Assembly: GCA_037893245.1 (NCBI GenBank)
Contig: JBAIAA010000313.1
Span: 1,362,001-1,426,000, forward strand
DNA length: 64,000 nt
DNA from: Crossaster papposus
Taxonomy: Eukaryota > Echinodermata > Asteroidea > Velatida > Solasteridae
Reading direction: 5' to 3'
Below the pieces are notes generated by a model that did no database searches, was not told the origin of the DNA, and saw only the letters and a list, made by a program, of their open reading frames with translations. The position numbers were made by a program, and so were the translations under genes. Positions within the stretch are counted from its first letter, which is position 1, and each line of letters starts with the position of its first letter. Below, piece by piece: positions 23,098-33,670 of this stretch.

Positions 23098-23449
23098 CAA
23101 TGTACCAAAGGAAAATCAAAACGGATTTGACAAGGTCAGTACTGCCGTTGCCAGGTATTTGGCGAGACCTCAACTCTGGGCATGGCCCAAGTTTTTCTAG
23201 CAGAATTTCGAAGGTGCCTCTTCCAAGGCGGAAATGCTGCTGAAAGTCCGTCAGCTCAAACTGTGGTACTGTAGATTTCACGTATTTTTCGACTTTGGGC
23301 ACAGATTCTCTTCGAGTTGATAAGAAATTAACGTAGATTGGATCATCCTGACAGGCATAATGATAATTAAGAACACATTTTTCGATTTCTGCATTGACTG
23401 ATCTGATTGCAATTATACAATTAACTAGATTAGCTCGACGTCTTTCCAT
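23098..23449 (-). CDS. Harbinger transposase exon 1
   Basis: 117 codons plus one base. It ends FEILLEKLGPCPELRSRQIP...LIFLWYIG, the conserved stretch before the HTH of Harbinger transposases. Reading past the donor adds an AAVQQQ tail that is intron. Confidence 0.8.
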
Positions 23450-23576
23450 TTTATCTGCCGGCGATCGCGAGCAGACGCCTGTGTTTGTTTACGCTGTAAA
23501 CATTTCAGAAGTCCCGCCCCATTCCAACCTTTGATCTTATCATTCCCATCATGCCGTGCGAAAACACGAGTGCGTT

Positions 23577-23646
23577 CGATTAGCTTCCCCTCGTGCCATC
23601 CCCCGAGTGTTAACCCTAACTCCCCCGGGTAAGCTAAACGAACGCA
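23577..23646. repeat. Inverted repeat upstream of Harbinger transposase
   Basis: TGCGTTCGATTAGCTTCCCC and GGGTAAGCTAAACGAACGCA face each other across about 30 bp, 130 bp upstream of the transposase start. It may be a terminal or subterminal signal of the element; that is inference. Confidence 0.45.
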
Positions 23647-23906
23647 AATCGCGACCGTATATGACCGACGGCTGTTACATGACCCTTAATAGTGCCAACT
23701 AATGTAAAGTTATATAAATACATTGTACCCGTACAAATGTTTTTCGATTTAATAAATATTGCGTAAGAAGTTTAATGTGTTGTGCATGATACTTAGCCCG
23801 GCTCACACACAAAAACTACAATCAAATTAGAGTTTCCTACTAAATGCCATTTAATTGGCACACACAAGGACATGAAGGTCCACAGTTAACATATAGAGCG
23901 TCATCT

Positions 23907-24157
23907 GGGCCCAATTTCTTGGCTCTGCTTACCGTTAGCGAAAAATCCCTGCTTACTATAGCAGAAAATTCGGTGCTTACGGTAAACGTATTTCACGCGT
24001 TAGCAAGGAATTTTGGTCTCTGAGCATGCGTACAACCCGTAACTAAGGATTCTGTGCTTACGGGGTGAGCACATAATTTTTCTGCTATCGCGGTTAGCGG
24101 AAAATGGTGACCGTAAGCGAGGAATTCTGCGGTTAACAGAGCCAAGAAATTGGGCCC
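23907..24157. mobile_element. MITE with GGGCCCAATTTCTTGGCTCTG ends
   Basis: A perfect 21-bp terminal inverted repeat encloses 251 bp that is self-complementary over much of its length (GCTTACGG and CGTAAGC words). The tips resemble the GGGGCCAATTTC elements at 58.8 and 60.5 kb, so they are probably one superfamily. Target duplication not clear. Confidence 0.85.
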
Positions 24158-24289
24158 TGTTGTTTTGCTGTCAACACAACTGCACAGTCGTTTTTCAAAC
24201 CCCATCCTCGTCTCCAATGGTGTCGTTCAAGCAGTTTGGCAATTGTGATTGGGCCACAAAAAGAGCCTAGTTGGAGTTTGGAAAATGGT

Positions 24290-24434
24290 ATTGGCGTCCA
24301 CGTGCTCGTGAGCGCGAGCGCGCACTTCAGCAAGCAAAGTAGGCCTAGGGAGCTCGTGCTGCCACTTTGGTACTGCCTGGAGTTGACTCGCGCAAAGCGG
24401 CCACGACAGAAGACATTCAAAGCCGAAATACAGG
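24290..24434 (+). other. Candidate 5' exon of an unidentified transcript
   Basis: A local CpG- and GC-rich patch ends in a strong donor, ATACAG|GTAAGTCAG. I recognise no protein in it. It could be a noncoding first exon of a plus-strand gene or chance. Confidence 0.25.
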
Positions 24435-24998
24435 TAAGTCAGTGTGAGTTTTGAAGTTTTATCTTGAAGTTTACGTCTAAGTTGACAAGTCTTCCTTGTA
24501 TTGTCCACTGTTCTTAGCTGTAACTTTGTGCTTTGTGTTATTATTACCCTAAAATGGGTTTTTACTAGTATTATTAGCCTCAGTGTTTCGTGGACCGTGA
24601 CCAAGACACCCGGGTAAGACACTATACAAAGCAGCATCATGTCTATAACTTTAAACTTGATTATTACGTATACTTTCTGCTTTACTAGACAAGGAGCTAC
24701 AGCAGTATGGTTAGGTTAGGCCGTTTAACATAAACTGTTTTTGTCGTACTATTATAATATAGGCCTAATAGTATTATTACATGTGTACTACCACTCATCA
24801 TGCACTCATCATACCATATACCACGGCACACTATCACTAACATAATCTGGTCATTCTAGGTATTTTCTAGGTCGGTGTGCAAGGCCGGAATATGTCAAAT
24901 GAAGTTTGATGGTCGATTAATTTCGTGGCGCTGTGAGGTTGGCCAGGGCGATCGGTATTAGTTCGTTGTTTTGGTCTGGGTTTAAAAACCACAGGGGA

Positions 24999-25175
24999 AT
25001 CATCAGTATCAAAGTGAAATTCCTTCGACCCTTGCGTTCAATTCTTTAACTTAAAGGTATAAAGTATTGGGGTGATGGGGGCACAGAAATCATCAGTATC
25101 AAAGTGAAATTCTCTCGACCCTTGCGTTCAATTCCTTAACTTAAAAGTATAAAGTATGGGGGTGATAGGGGCACT
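24999..25175 (+). repeat. Two tandem copies of a 90-bp unit
   Basis: CATCAGTATCAAAGTGAAATT recurs at 25001 and 25091, with the unit running to GGGGTGAT-GGGGCAC. The copies differ at a few bases. Confidence 0.9.
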
Positions 25176-25370
25176 TAATAAGCTAAACACAATAGCTGAC
25201 TGACTGAAACGAGAATATGGCGGGAGCTTGGCGTCGACACTGAGTGTCTTAAAACCAAAAACCACAAAACGCCGGCGCTCTATTATCAGCTTTGCTTTAA
25301 AAAACGTGTGTGTGTCGCGCGTTCATCAAAGCACGACTGTGTATTGCTTTTTTGAGTGAACACAGTGTAC

Positions 25371-25824
25371 CCTTCATACTAGCCTTTTGTCAAGGCCTTC
25401 GTGGCTGGGATCCCAAGCGACTGGAAAGGGAGACCACGCGCGCCAGTCGAGTGGCGAAGCCACGAGGGCCTTTTCCAACTTGTTTGCGGTTTGTTTTGAT
25501 GAATTATTCATAGAGTATGATACGTGCATTATTCATTACTTGTATGCAAACAAGTAAAGTGCTGAACGATTAACCAATTTGTATACTTGTTGATTTGCAT
25601 AATTTGTTAATGTATGCTGACCCGCTGACCCCCGTCGCTTCTGATTGGTTTGGACTTTTGCTACCGTTTTGGGTAGCAAAAATCGAGATTATAAAGAAAC
25701 ACATAAGAAACCGCAAACAAGTTGGAAAAGGCCCTCGTGGCTTCGCCACTCGCGTGCGTGGTCTCCGTTCCGGTCGCTTGGGATCGCAGCCACGAAGGCC
25801 TTGACAAAAGGCTACCTTCATACT
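25371..25824. mobile_element. Inverted-repeat transposon with 10-bp direct repeats
   Basis: CCTTCATACT occurs at 25371-25380 and 25815-25824. Between them lies a 434-bp element whose arms (AGCCTTTTGTCAAGGCCTTC and its complement) match for about 110 bp each side. Length and structure suggest a non-autonomous DNA transposon; the family is not identified. Confidence 0.8.
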
Positions 25825-26569
25825 TAATAGGATTAGCTGTTTTCTCGGTCACTTATCAGTGTTTCGTTCGGGAAGACTGCATGTTAGAAAACATTGTTTA
25901 TAATGTTATCACTCTTTGCATTTAGACAGACAAAAGCCCGACCATAAAAAGCAACACTACACATTTCTTGTCAGTTTGTTAGACCAAGCTAAAAAAGACA
26001 TTTTTTGAACTTTGTCGACTTATATTCGACAAACATGTCAGCCGACATAATCGGACAACCGGACAACACTATATTGAAGGAACAATCTTATTGGAGGAAC
26101 AACCTTTAGTACGGGAACTGCATGGTCAGTCCAGGTAAACTGGGCCTTCCTCACCCAACCAAATTGCAAATATGTTCAGTTGAATAGGCGTAAAAACTAT
26201 GTCAAATAGTGAGCGAGATATGTTTATTTACCACTGCTTTCGGCTCCCTTTTGTTGCGTCTTCACACCGTGCACCGCGTTGCCGTTAGCGGGGGACATCG
26301 CGGTGTTCTCTTCCACATAATTTGGAAGGATTGGCCCGCGCGCTGTTGGTGAGCCCCCTGTACGGTCCGGAGTAAGATGCTACCATCTCGCGATTGAAGG
26401 GCACTAGTTTCTTTTGGGGAAGGAAATTGTAGCTTTTGCTGGTGTAGTAAATCCGAGGTGCAGTCGAAGTCAGCGACAATAAACTTCTGAAAAAGTAAGC
26501 CAAATTTAGAAACAAGATGTATGATATAGATATACATGTAGTTGGCGATAAAAACAACATATTATACAA

Positions 26570-27225
26570 TTATAAAAGGTTTGTAGTACCAAAACTTAAT
26601 TGCAAAGATATCATATAAACACATTTTAGTAACATATAATTGCATTATACTTGACAGATGTTTAAACAAAAAATGAGGATACAATTGACAGTATATCCTG
26701 ACTTTGGGTAAAGAAAAGTGGACAATTACACTTAAATTTGCAACTAATATTACAGTTTAGAGAAATATAAAATACAGGGAAATGGAAGGGGGAGGGAGGG
26801 CAGTACATGGTGGATCTAGAGGGGTTGATGGGAAGGCTGAAACCTCCATTTATCTATGGACTAATTTGTTATAATAGTACTAAAATGGGCCCAAAATTAT
26901 ATAAGAAATGCCAGACAGCAGGCTAGCTGACCGATCTATCCAACAATGCCTCGAAACGCAGGTCGAAGCATTGTAGATTTCACCCCTGAATGTTGGAACT
27001 GTACTGAGTATTTTTGCCTACTTTTGTGGCCCAATATCAAAACATTAGTCATGGGATGAATATAAGGGGGGGGGGGTTGCAACTAAAGAGAAGTATCTCA
27101 GATATATTTCACGTTAACATCTTTGACAGGTGAAGTGGGAGGGGGGGGGATGTGGGCAAAGTTAAAAACTGCATGACATTTATTTCGCTTGTTAAGTTTT
27201 TAAGGGGAGCCAGCCCTTACAGAAA
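26570..27225. other. No gene recognised
   Basis: AT-rich sequence with short G-runs near 27067 and 27140. On the minus strand 26488-26262 has an acceptor-like TTTTTCAG and an open frame, but no domain or conserved motif, so I do not call an exon. Confidence 0.5.
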
Positions 27226-27227
27226 TA

Positions 27228-27400
27228 TCCCATGGAAATCCCATGGGAAATTTTCCCATTGGATTTCCATGGTGAATTGGACATGGGTATCCCATGGGCC
27301 TGCATGGGTATCCCATGGGATCCTGCATGGGATCCCATGGAGGATCCCATGAAGGATCCCATGAAGGATCCCATGGGGTCCCATGGAAGATCAAATGGGT
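27228..27400. repeat. CCCATGGGATCC palindromic minisatellite
   Basis: About a dozen CCATGGGATCC/CCCATGGAA-type units, rich in the palindromes CCATGG and GGATCC, so both strands read alike. Open frames here (GSFMGSFMGS and similar) are artefacts. Confidence 0.9.
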
Positions 27401-28012
27401 TAATGAATGTTTTAAGATTCTCGCACCCCCATTTTTGTAAGGGAGTATCAGCTTTATTTCAATTTCCTTTTAAATTTAAGAAAATATCATGCTTGGGCAA
27501 GATTGCCACCCCTGTTGTCTACATGAGGATAAGCCCATGGAGGAATAAGTTACAACCATGATGCAAGATATTTCTTGTGTTCACTGATATCATATACTGA
27601 TTGTATTGTATCTTTCTTATCAGACTTCAGGAGACAAGGGAGATGTCTGTGTATCAGCCAAGACACAAGGTAAACAACTTGAGTGAAGACAGTAAACAAG
27701 TCTGTAGACACTGGGTTTCAAGCAGTCAGTGTTTATGAGTTTATGACCCAGTATAGGCTTTGGTAGACTCAATATGAGGGTAATCGTTGGAGTGTGGGTA
27801 AAATTTACACCCATATGAAGTAGCACATCTTATTTTGGAGTCCGCCATTTGTTTAAACCGAAGGCTGTTGAGGTATTAAGAGGTATGTTGAGCTGTTCCT
27901 CTAGGATGTTCCTAGCTTCATGGTTGAGAGGAGAAAAGTTGTGACTAAACAGTGCTTGTGCTATCCTAAAAAGATGTGCTATCCTGTAAAAGGGAGGGGG
28001 GAGGGGGGACTT

Positions 28013-28013
<1 letters not shown>

Positions 28014-28052
<39 letters not shown>
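28014..28052 (+). repeat. Poly-C tract (39) with flanking G-rich blocks
   Basis: A run of 39 C preceded by GGGAGGGGGGAGGGGGG and followed 90-200 bp later by more G-rich blocks (28140-28256). The opposed G and C runs could form a hairpin or quadruplex/i-motif. From 28060 to 29577 I see no gene. Confidence 0.95.
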
Positions 28053-28054
<2 letters not shown>

Positions 28055-28922
28055 ACGGCATTCGCAACATCATACAAAAGAATACAATTCTTTTGTTTCA
28101 GATGTGTAATTATAACTAGGGTTGAATTTGTAGTGTGTGTGTGGGGGAGGAGGCCCTGGGGGAGCACCATTTTTTAAAGGGGAGGGGGTTGGTACTGATC
28201 AAATTTTTAAAAAGGGGGGAGGGGGTAATTATATTGGGGGTGGGGGAAGGAGGGGTAAAGATGACTTGAAGTTGCACCTTGTCAACTTGACTACCTAATC
28301 CTGTAAATGGCACAGTGTGTATAGCTGCATAGAAGGATAGAAACTCACTGTTTTGTTTTTTTCTTTTAGGATTCTTGTTCAGCTCTATGACTTCTAGGAA
28401 ATCATTGATTGTTCTGTGGTGTTTTTCTTTTATCAAGCATGCTTCTTTAGTACAGTCAGCAACATTATTAACAGAAAAGCACCCATCATCTGTTCCTTAT
28501 CTGCAAATGTGACCAAGGTCAGGAGAGTCTCTGGTGAAACTGACTGCATGATTGATTGATTGATTGGCTTCAGCAAAGTAGGTTGTAGGTTTCCTGAGGT
28601 AAAACTAGCTTTACTTATTGTACATACACTAAATTAAATATATCCTTACAAAACCTAATATCTTTATCATAATTTTGACAAAGAGGGTCCGGGAATAATT
28701 TCTTCTGCTGTGCCACAAAACTGCTACTGGTCCGATAGAGGGAAAGAAACACTGTTCCTTTCTCTATGGATGACTACAAACAACCCAACATTTGTTATAG
28801 TCAGCAGACTATAGTCAAACTTACATCTTACAGCTTCACTTATTTTACTTAGTTTAGTCTGATGACTACAACAACCCAACATTTGTTGAAGTCGGCAGAC
28901 CAAACTGAATTACTCCCTCCCT

Positions 28923-28949
28923 CCCCCCCCCCCCCCCCCCCCCCCCCCC
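28923..28949 (+). repeat. Poly-C tract (27)
   Basis: Uninterrupted run of C after CTCCCTCCCT. Confidence 0.95.
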
Positions 28950-29577
28950 TCCATTACCCGGCCCACCCATCCACTTTCCACAATGCTCTCAGTCAGGGAA
29001 ACAGAATCAGTATCCGGCCTTCAAACACAAAACAGCAGCAGTGCTGCATGCAGTGTGGCCTTAAAAGTTTGTTCAACCAAGGCTGCTGTGGCTTCTACCC
29101 ACACACATGACCTATGTGTATACGTTTATCAGCATGCAAATTAGCATGAATCACCATCCTGATAAATAAATCAAGCATGCTTCCTATGCTGTAATGAGCA
29201 ACCTACTGCACGCAGTCAACAAACATTTCATGTATCAATTTAGGGAAACACCCAACTAGATTTTAAATCAGATGGTACGTGGTCTTCATATTTTATACCA
29301 ACAAACTATTTTACTCTCTTATCCTACAATAATGCTCAGTGGAGACATGTTTACAAATGGGTGAATTTATAGTGCATAGGGTGCGGGTTACCTTGAAACT
29401 TAAACATTTTCTTTGCAAAGTCAAGAGGCTGAAATGGAAAACAGTTGTGTTTTTAAAATAATATCTTTGAGGGCTTGTAAGTTTGTTTTCTTTAAAAGCT
29501 TAATTCAGCTCTGCCAAAAAAGATTCTTTGCTTGGAGAATTCAAAGATGCTGTTTTTAATGACAGGACAAATTATTT

Positions 29578-29985
29578 GTTTTTTTATTATTATTATTATT
29601 ATTATTAATTTCTGGTAATGAAACCAAGGATCCTTCAAAAGTGCTCAAGGCACTGTAGCTCGTAAGCCTGAAGAAACCCGTAGACAGAGGCTGTGTCAGC
29701 CAGGAACACCGGGGCAAACCCCTTCTCTTAGCGATAAGTGTTCTGGGTTCTTTTACGTGCATTATACAATTTTATAATGTTATAATGGGAAAGATATATA
29801 CACACATTATAAATTATAAATTATACAACACACGGGACCTACAACTTTACGTCCCATCCGAAGGACGAAGCAATAGTGGTTTAATTGCCTTGCTTAAGGA
29901 CACACGTGTCCACACCGAGACTCGAACTCACGCTCTGCGGAACAGAAAACCAAGCTCTTAACCGCTCGGCCACGACACTTCACAG
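29578..29985 (-). mobile_element. tRNA-derived SINE with AAT tail
   Basis: On the minus strand the head GTCGTGGCCGAGCGGTTAAG (A-box) and GAGTTCGAGTCTCGG (B-box) is followed by TTCGGATGGGACGTAAAG, GTAGGTCCCGTGTG, and later AAAGAACCCAGAACACTTAT and GTTTGCCCCGGTG, then (AAT)n. This order matches the Deu-like superfamily of SINEs seen in deuterostomes. The family name is from memory. Confidence 0.7.
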
Positions 29986-31258
29986 ATGATTACAGAACTC
30001 AAGATGATTATTGAAACAAGATGAGTCAAAGAATAGAAAGATGATCAGAAGATGCAACCAAGTTGTATGAGAGACACAATTGTGTGACTGGTAAGAAACC
30101 TAGGGCCATCTCAAACCAAATAAAGAGGACTTACTACAAAGTCAGTATTCAGTGTTCAACTGATGATGACATGACATTTTGCACAAGTAAATTCAAGTGA
30201 CCGCAAAGGCAACAGTCGATGAGTAGATCTCTACAAAGGTGAGTGGCATAAGCAAAAGTTGTGCTCAATTGTGTACCTGTTATTTTTCCATGGCTTCAGG
30301 TGGATCTTGAAATGGCTGATTGCATGTTTCTGTTTTTTACAGTCAGGAAATCTGTACCGGTACTTGGATTTGTGCTTTACAATTGTATTTCAGACAGTGG
30401 GAAGCAGCTGACAATGATGGGAAGAGATAGTCCCATGCAAGTCAAGAAGCACAACCTAGTACAATCTAGACTAAGACAAGATGATCTGCTATGATGAAAA
30501 TTCAAGATTCTTGACATGGTTGTCAAGTGACTGAGACCATGGACTCGAGGAGTTTCCTTCCTCCATGCTGAGACATAGAATGGTTGAACAGTTTGAAGGA
30601 AATCTTTGGAAGGTAACTTGTTTGCATGATTTCCTGCTGTTAGCTTCCAGCCAAAGTCTGTCTTTATCTTATAAAACAAGTGAGGTTTCAGGAGAAAGTC
30701 AGAGGAGATTTAAGAGACAACCTGGCTTCAGTTTCTTTGAGGAGAAACCTCACTAGTTTTATAGGGCATAGGTAAGAAGGTAGTTTCCTAAGAGGGGTGT
30801 GGAAGCATTTTAGTGTTGTTGTCCCAACACTAATTACACATAATGAAAGCTACCCCTTTGTCTGCATTCATGAAAGAGCCACAGCATGTGTGCGCATGAA
30901 TGTTAAAGGTCACTGAACCATTTAAGCTCCTCCTACTAATCAATGGGAACCAATGAATGGCCTCTGTGGTTAGCTCGCTAATTAACATACACAATGGCTC
31001 AACGGTTAAGCACTAAAGGTGACCAGGAAACCTTTGAGCTTAGCTGCAGCTGTGCTGATAAATTTCAGTCTCAGTGACCGTTTTCTTGCCGTAAATGCTT
31101 TCTAAAATATGATATTATAAGATAATTATACAACATTAAACAGTGTTATAGACCACATATTGGAGGTAATTTCCTTCTCTGTCTGCTGATATCAGTATTT
31201 TTGTAGTGAATCATTCACATGACTCAAACAAACCCCTTTAATAACTTTAAACTGAAAT

Positions 31259-31278
31259 CACTTGTGATATTTTAACTG
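31259..31278 (+). promoter_or_regulatory. Candidate proximal sequence element (PSE) of U6
   Basis: TCACTTGTGATATTTTAACT covers -66 to -47 from the U6 start, the place where type 3 Pol III promoters carry the PSE bound by SNAPc. The position is right; the match to a consensus is weak. Confidence 0.45.
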
Positions 31279-31295
31279 CGTAGAAGTGAACCGCA

Positions 31296-31301
31296 TATAT
31301 A
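31296..31301 (+). promoter_or_regulatory. TATA box of U6 gene
   Basis: TATATA at -29 to -24, the spacing that gives Pol III specificity to U6 promoters. Confidence 0.8.
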
Positions 31302-31324
31302 CGAGTCTCGTAGGGTAGTAGAGC

Positions 31325-31339
31325 GTGCTAGCTTCGGCT

Positions 31340-31381
<42 letters not shown>

Positions 31382-31431
31382 GGCCCCTGCGCAAGGATGA
31401 CACGCAAAATCGTGAAGCGTTCCATATTTTT
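31325..31431 (+). ncRNA. U6: U6 spliceosomal snRNA
   Basis: A 107-nt match to animal U6 from GTGCTAGCTTCGGCTGCACA through ATACAGAGAAGATTAGCATG to GTTCCATATTTTT. The ACAGAGA box that pairs with the 5' splice site and the AGC catalytic triad are intact. From memory it differs from human U6 at only a few positions: A for C in the 5' stem loop, T for A in GGCTGC, and A for T in CAAAATCG. A TATA box, a candidate PSE and a T-run terminator are all in place, so it is likely a functional gene and not a retro-pseudogene; it also lacks a poly-A tail and target duplication. Confidence 0.97.
31427..31431 (+). terminator. Pol III terminator of U6
   Basis: Five T at the RNA end, backed up by two more TTTTT runs in the TACGTATTTTTACGTATTTTT stretch just downstream. 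Confidence 0.85.
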
Positions 31432-31559
31432 ACGTATTTTTACGTATTTTTACCCTTGGGGAATATTACGCCATCTTTTAGGTACCATAAGAGGTCATTT
31501 TGGCCTGTTTTGGGCATAGAAAATGAGGCTAGTCTGAAAGAAAGGCAATTTTGTTCACA

Positions 31560-31900
31560 AGGGGGCAGTACAATTTATGAAAGCGCGACAGTTAGAGGGC
31601 ACTCTCTTAGAGAAAGAGGCGGAGCTTAGTGTGAGGGGTGCCAAATATACTTTTAACCAGATTTAACTTGTATTGTGGCACTGCAGCTAGCCAGTTAAAA
31701 CCAACGTGACTCTCCAGATGTTCATCAAAGACAAACCTTTTGGTCACAGTGCTAGTGAGGGTTCGTGTTTCACAGTTTGAAAGCGTAAAAGCTAGATGGC
31801 GCTCTTCAAGCAGTACTGAGGGGGCGGGGCTTAGTGATGGGGGTGCTGAACATACTGTAAACTGAACCATGTTGAATGTTTGCAGTTGCAACTATATACT
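31560..31900. repeat. Diverged direct repeat
   Basis: GAGGGCACTCTC...GGCGGAGCTTAGTG near 31595 recurs as GATGGCGCTCTTC...GGCGGGGCTTAGTG near 31795, about 200 bp apart. Probably an old tandem duplication. From 31900 to 33270 no gene is evident; 32520-32560 is a GC-rich GCC patch. Confidence 0.5.
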
Positions 31901-33275
31901 GTCTCAAAAGTTTTATCAAAGTGAACTTTGATAAGTTGACAAAAGTTAGCGCAAAAATCATGTGCAAAGTCTCTATACATTTGTACATGCTGGTCTCGCA
32001 TGCTCTACAAAACAACAGAAACAGCTATTACTACTCTTAAACACATGCTCCATACAAATAAACTGAGGAATGCTGCTGGCAAAAAGAATTATGGCATGAT
32101 GCCGTATTCCCCTCAGAATTATCAGCCTTTTCTTCTTAAAAGGAACTCCTAAAAGATCAAGATTGCTGGTTATTTGGTTCCTTTTCTTTTATAAGTGAGC
32201 CTTTTGCTTTTTAGAAATTTGTTGACCAGAATTTATTCAAAAATTTTTGCAGAAACTCTTTGCTTCATGTTGATGTTTTTTTTCCAGAAAGTTTACTCAA
32301 AAATATATTTATACATCATTTGTTCCTCCTTAAAAACTATCCATAATGGTTTACACTATCGCTAAATGTACGATTACCTTTCCAAATTTAACAGATGAAT
32401 AATTTGATAACAGATAATGTCACATTTTAATGTGTAAACTTAATTTAGTGTTAAGTAAATCAAATCTCCCGCTCATGAAGTTTGTATTCATTGGTGAGGG
32501 CGCTCTTATAGTTTTACGGTTCATGCCGCCGCCGCCGCGCCGCCGCGCGCTGTGGGCCGCCTTGCCGATCGTGACAGAAGTTTAACTTGTAACAATTGCG
32601 GAAATGTGCAGGCCGCGCCTATGCAATACCCTATCACAGTAACATTCAAACTAACGTTACTAGAGGGTACATTAAAGCAAAGGTATTGTTCGTACCTAAG
32701 GTTTTTTTTCGTATGGGTTTCGTTAACGTTAATTACTTCCGTCGGCAAAACTGCATGCTCGAGACCATAAAACCGTTAGGGCGCCCTCATGCGACGAAAT
32801 CAACACAAAACATAAGTTTTCTTGGGGTTCTCGAAACCTTTACTTGGGTTCGCCTTCGAATTCCAAATCACTGAGAAGCAAATCGAATCAGCAGCAAACG
32901 GAAAAAATCGAACTTTTCGGTTCATAGCAACAGATTGAATGTTTCTGAAGCACAAACAGACACCAGAATTGTGGCCGGAGTTCCCGAATTTGGGAGCTTA
33001 AATTCACCCTAAGCCACAGAGGAAACGAAGCCAGGGATTCGAAAAGACCCTTTTATTACTAATTGCCCAGTGGCTTAGTAATGTTGGGCTTGTTGGTCTA
33101 CTTCTACTTCAATTCAATTACCTTTGTCCATACAAATACAGTTACCAATTTTTAATCAGATTTTGGTAACAATTTCCGTACATCTCTCACGTTAATATAT
33201 TTTCTTTTTTTTTCAAAAAAGATTTAGACCAAATTTATTTTGATGCTTTCCGCCATTCTCAACCAGATCCATCGA

Positions 33276-33299
33276 CCCCCCCCCCCCCCCCCCCCCCCC
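33276..33299 (+). repeat. Poly-C tract (24)
   Basis: Uninterrupted run of C shortly beyond the 3' end of the LINE. Confidence 0.95.
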
Positions 33300-33615
33300 A
33301 ATATTTGACAAGGCTACTAGTACTAGCACTTACCCCAGTTTTCCAAGCAGCCCTCCAACTCCAACCTTCGACATTACATTACATTACATTACATTAATAT
33401 TTATAATGCGCTTTTCCCAAAAGGCTCAAAGCGCGTACAATTATAAAATGTTACTTAGATATTACTTACGATAAAATAGTTACATTAAAACTAACAATTG
33501 AAACAATGATTGCAGAATAATACAAAGGTAGGAAAATTATAAAAAAAGATGCGTTTTCAAAGATTTTTTTGAAGTTATTTACAGAGGTAGAAGATCTAAC
33601 TGAGATCGGGAGATT

Positions 33616-33670
33616 GTTCCATGCCATAGAGCTATATAATAATCTTATTATATAGCTCTATGTTCCATGC
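33616..33670. mobile_element. 37-bp palindrome with 9-bp direct repeats inside the LINE
   Basis: GTTCCATGC occurs at 33616-33624 and 33662-33670. Between them lie 37 bp that fold into a near-perfect hairpin (CATAGAGCTATATAATAA, spacer TC, and its complement). Removing 46 bp restores the LINE reading frame (AWN then NLPISV). The origin, either a tiny transposon or a template-switch event, is open. Confidence 0.9.

Larger units (their letters stand above)
21032..23449 (-). mobile_element. PIF/Harbinger transposase gene (one intron, one frameshift)
   Basis: Two exons join in frame: 23449-23098 (Met start, MERRRANL) and 21853-21032. The splice junction is ATTG|GTAAGT to TACAG|GC, giving WYIGNLESFRGIADRFGLSK, as expected in HARBI1-type transposases. 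Exon 2 has the DDE_Tnp_4 pattern: first Asp in GAVDGCHI, second in STHDARVMRNS, and Glu in VIERAFGHLKGRF. A single-base frameshift near 21345, between QPK and QFNRQLCRARQ, separates the Glu from the rest, so this copy is inactive unless the base is a sequencing error. The domain normally cuts and pastes with 3-bp TWA duplications. I could not define the element's ends or its Myb-like partner gene. Confidence 0.85.

Noticed and set aside
26262..26569. Minus-strand frames after a TTTTTCAG acceptor
   Set aside because: Two overlapping frames are equally open, with no conserved motif or partner exon.
32521..32770. GCC-rich frames near 32.5 kb
   Set aside because: Short GC patch with open frames on both strands; no domain or splice support.
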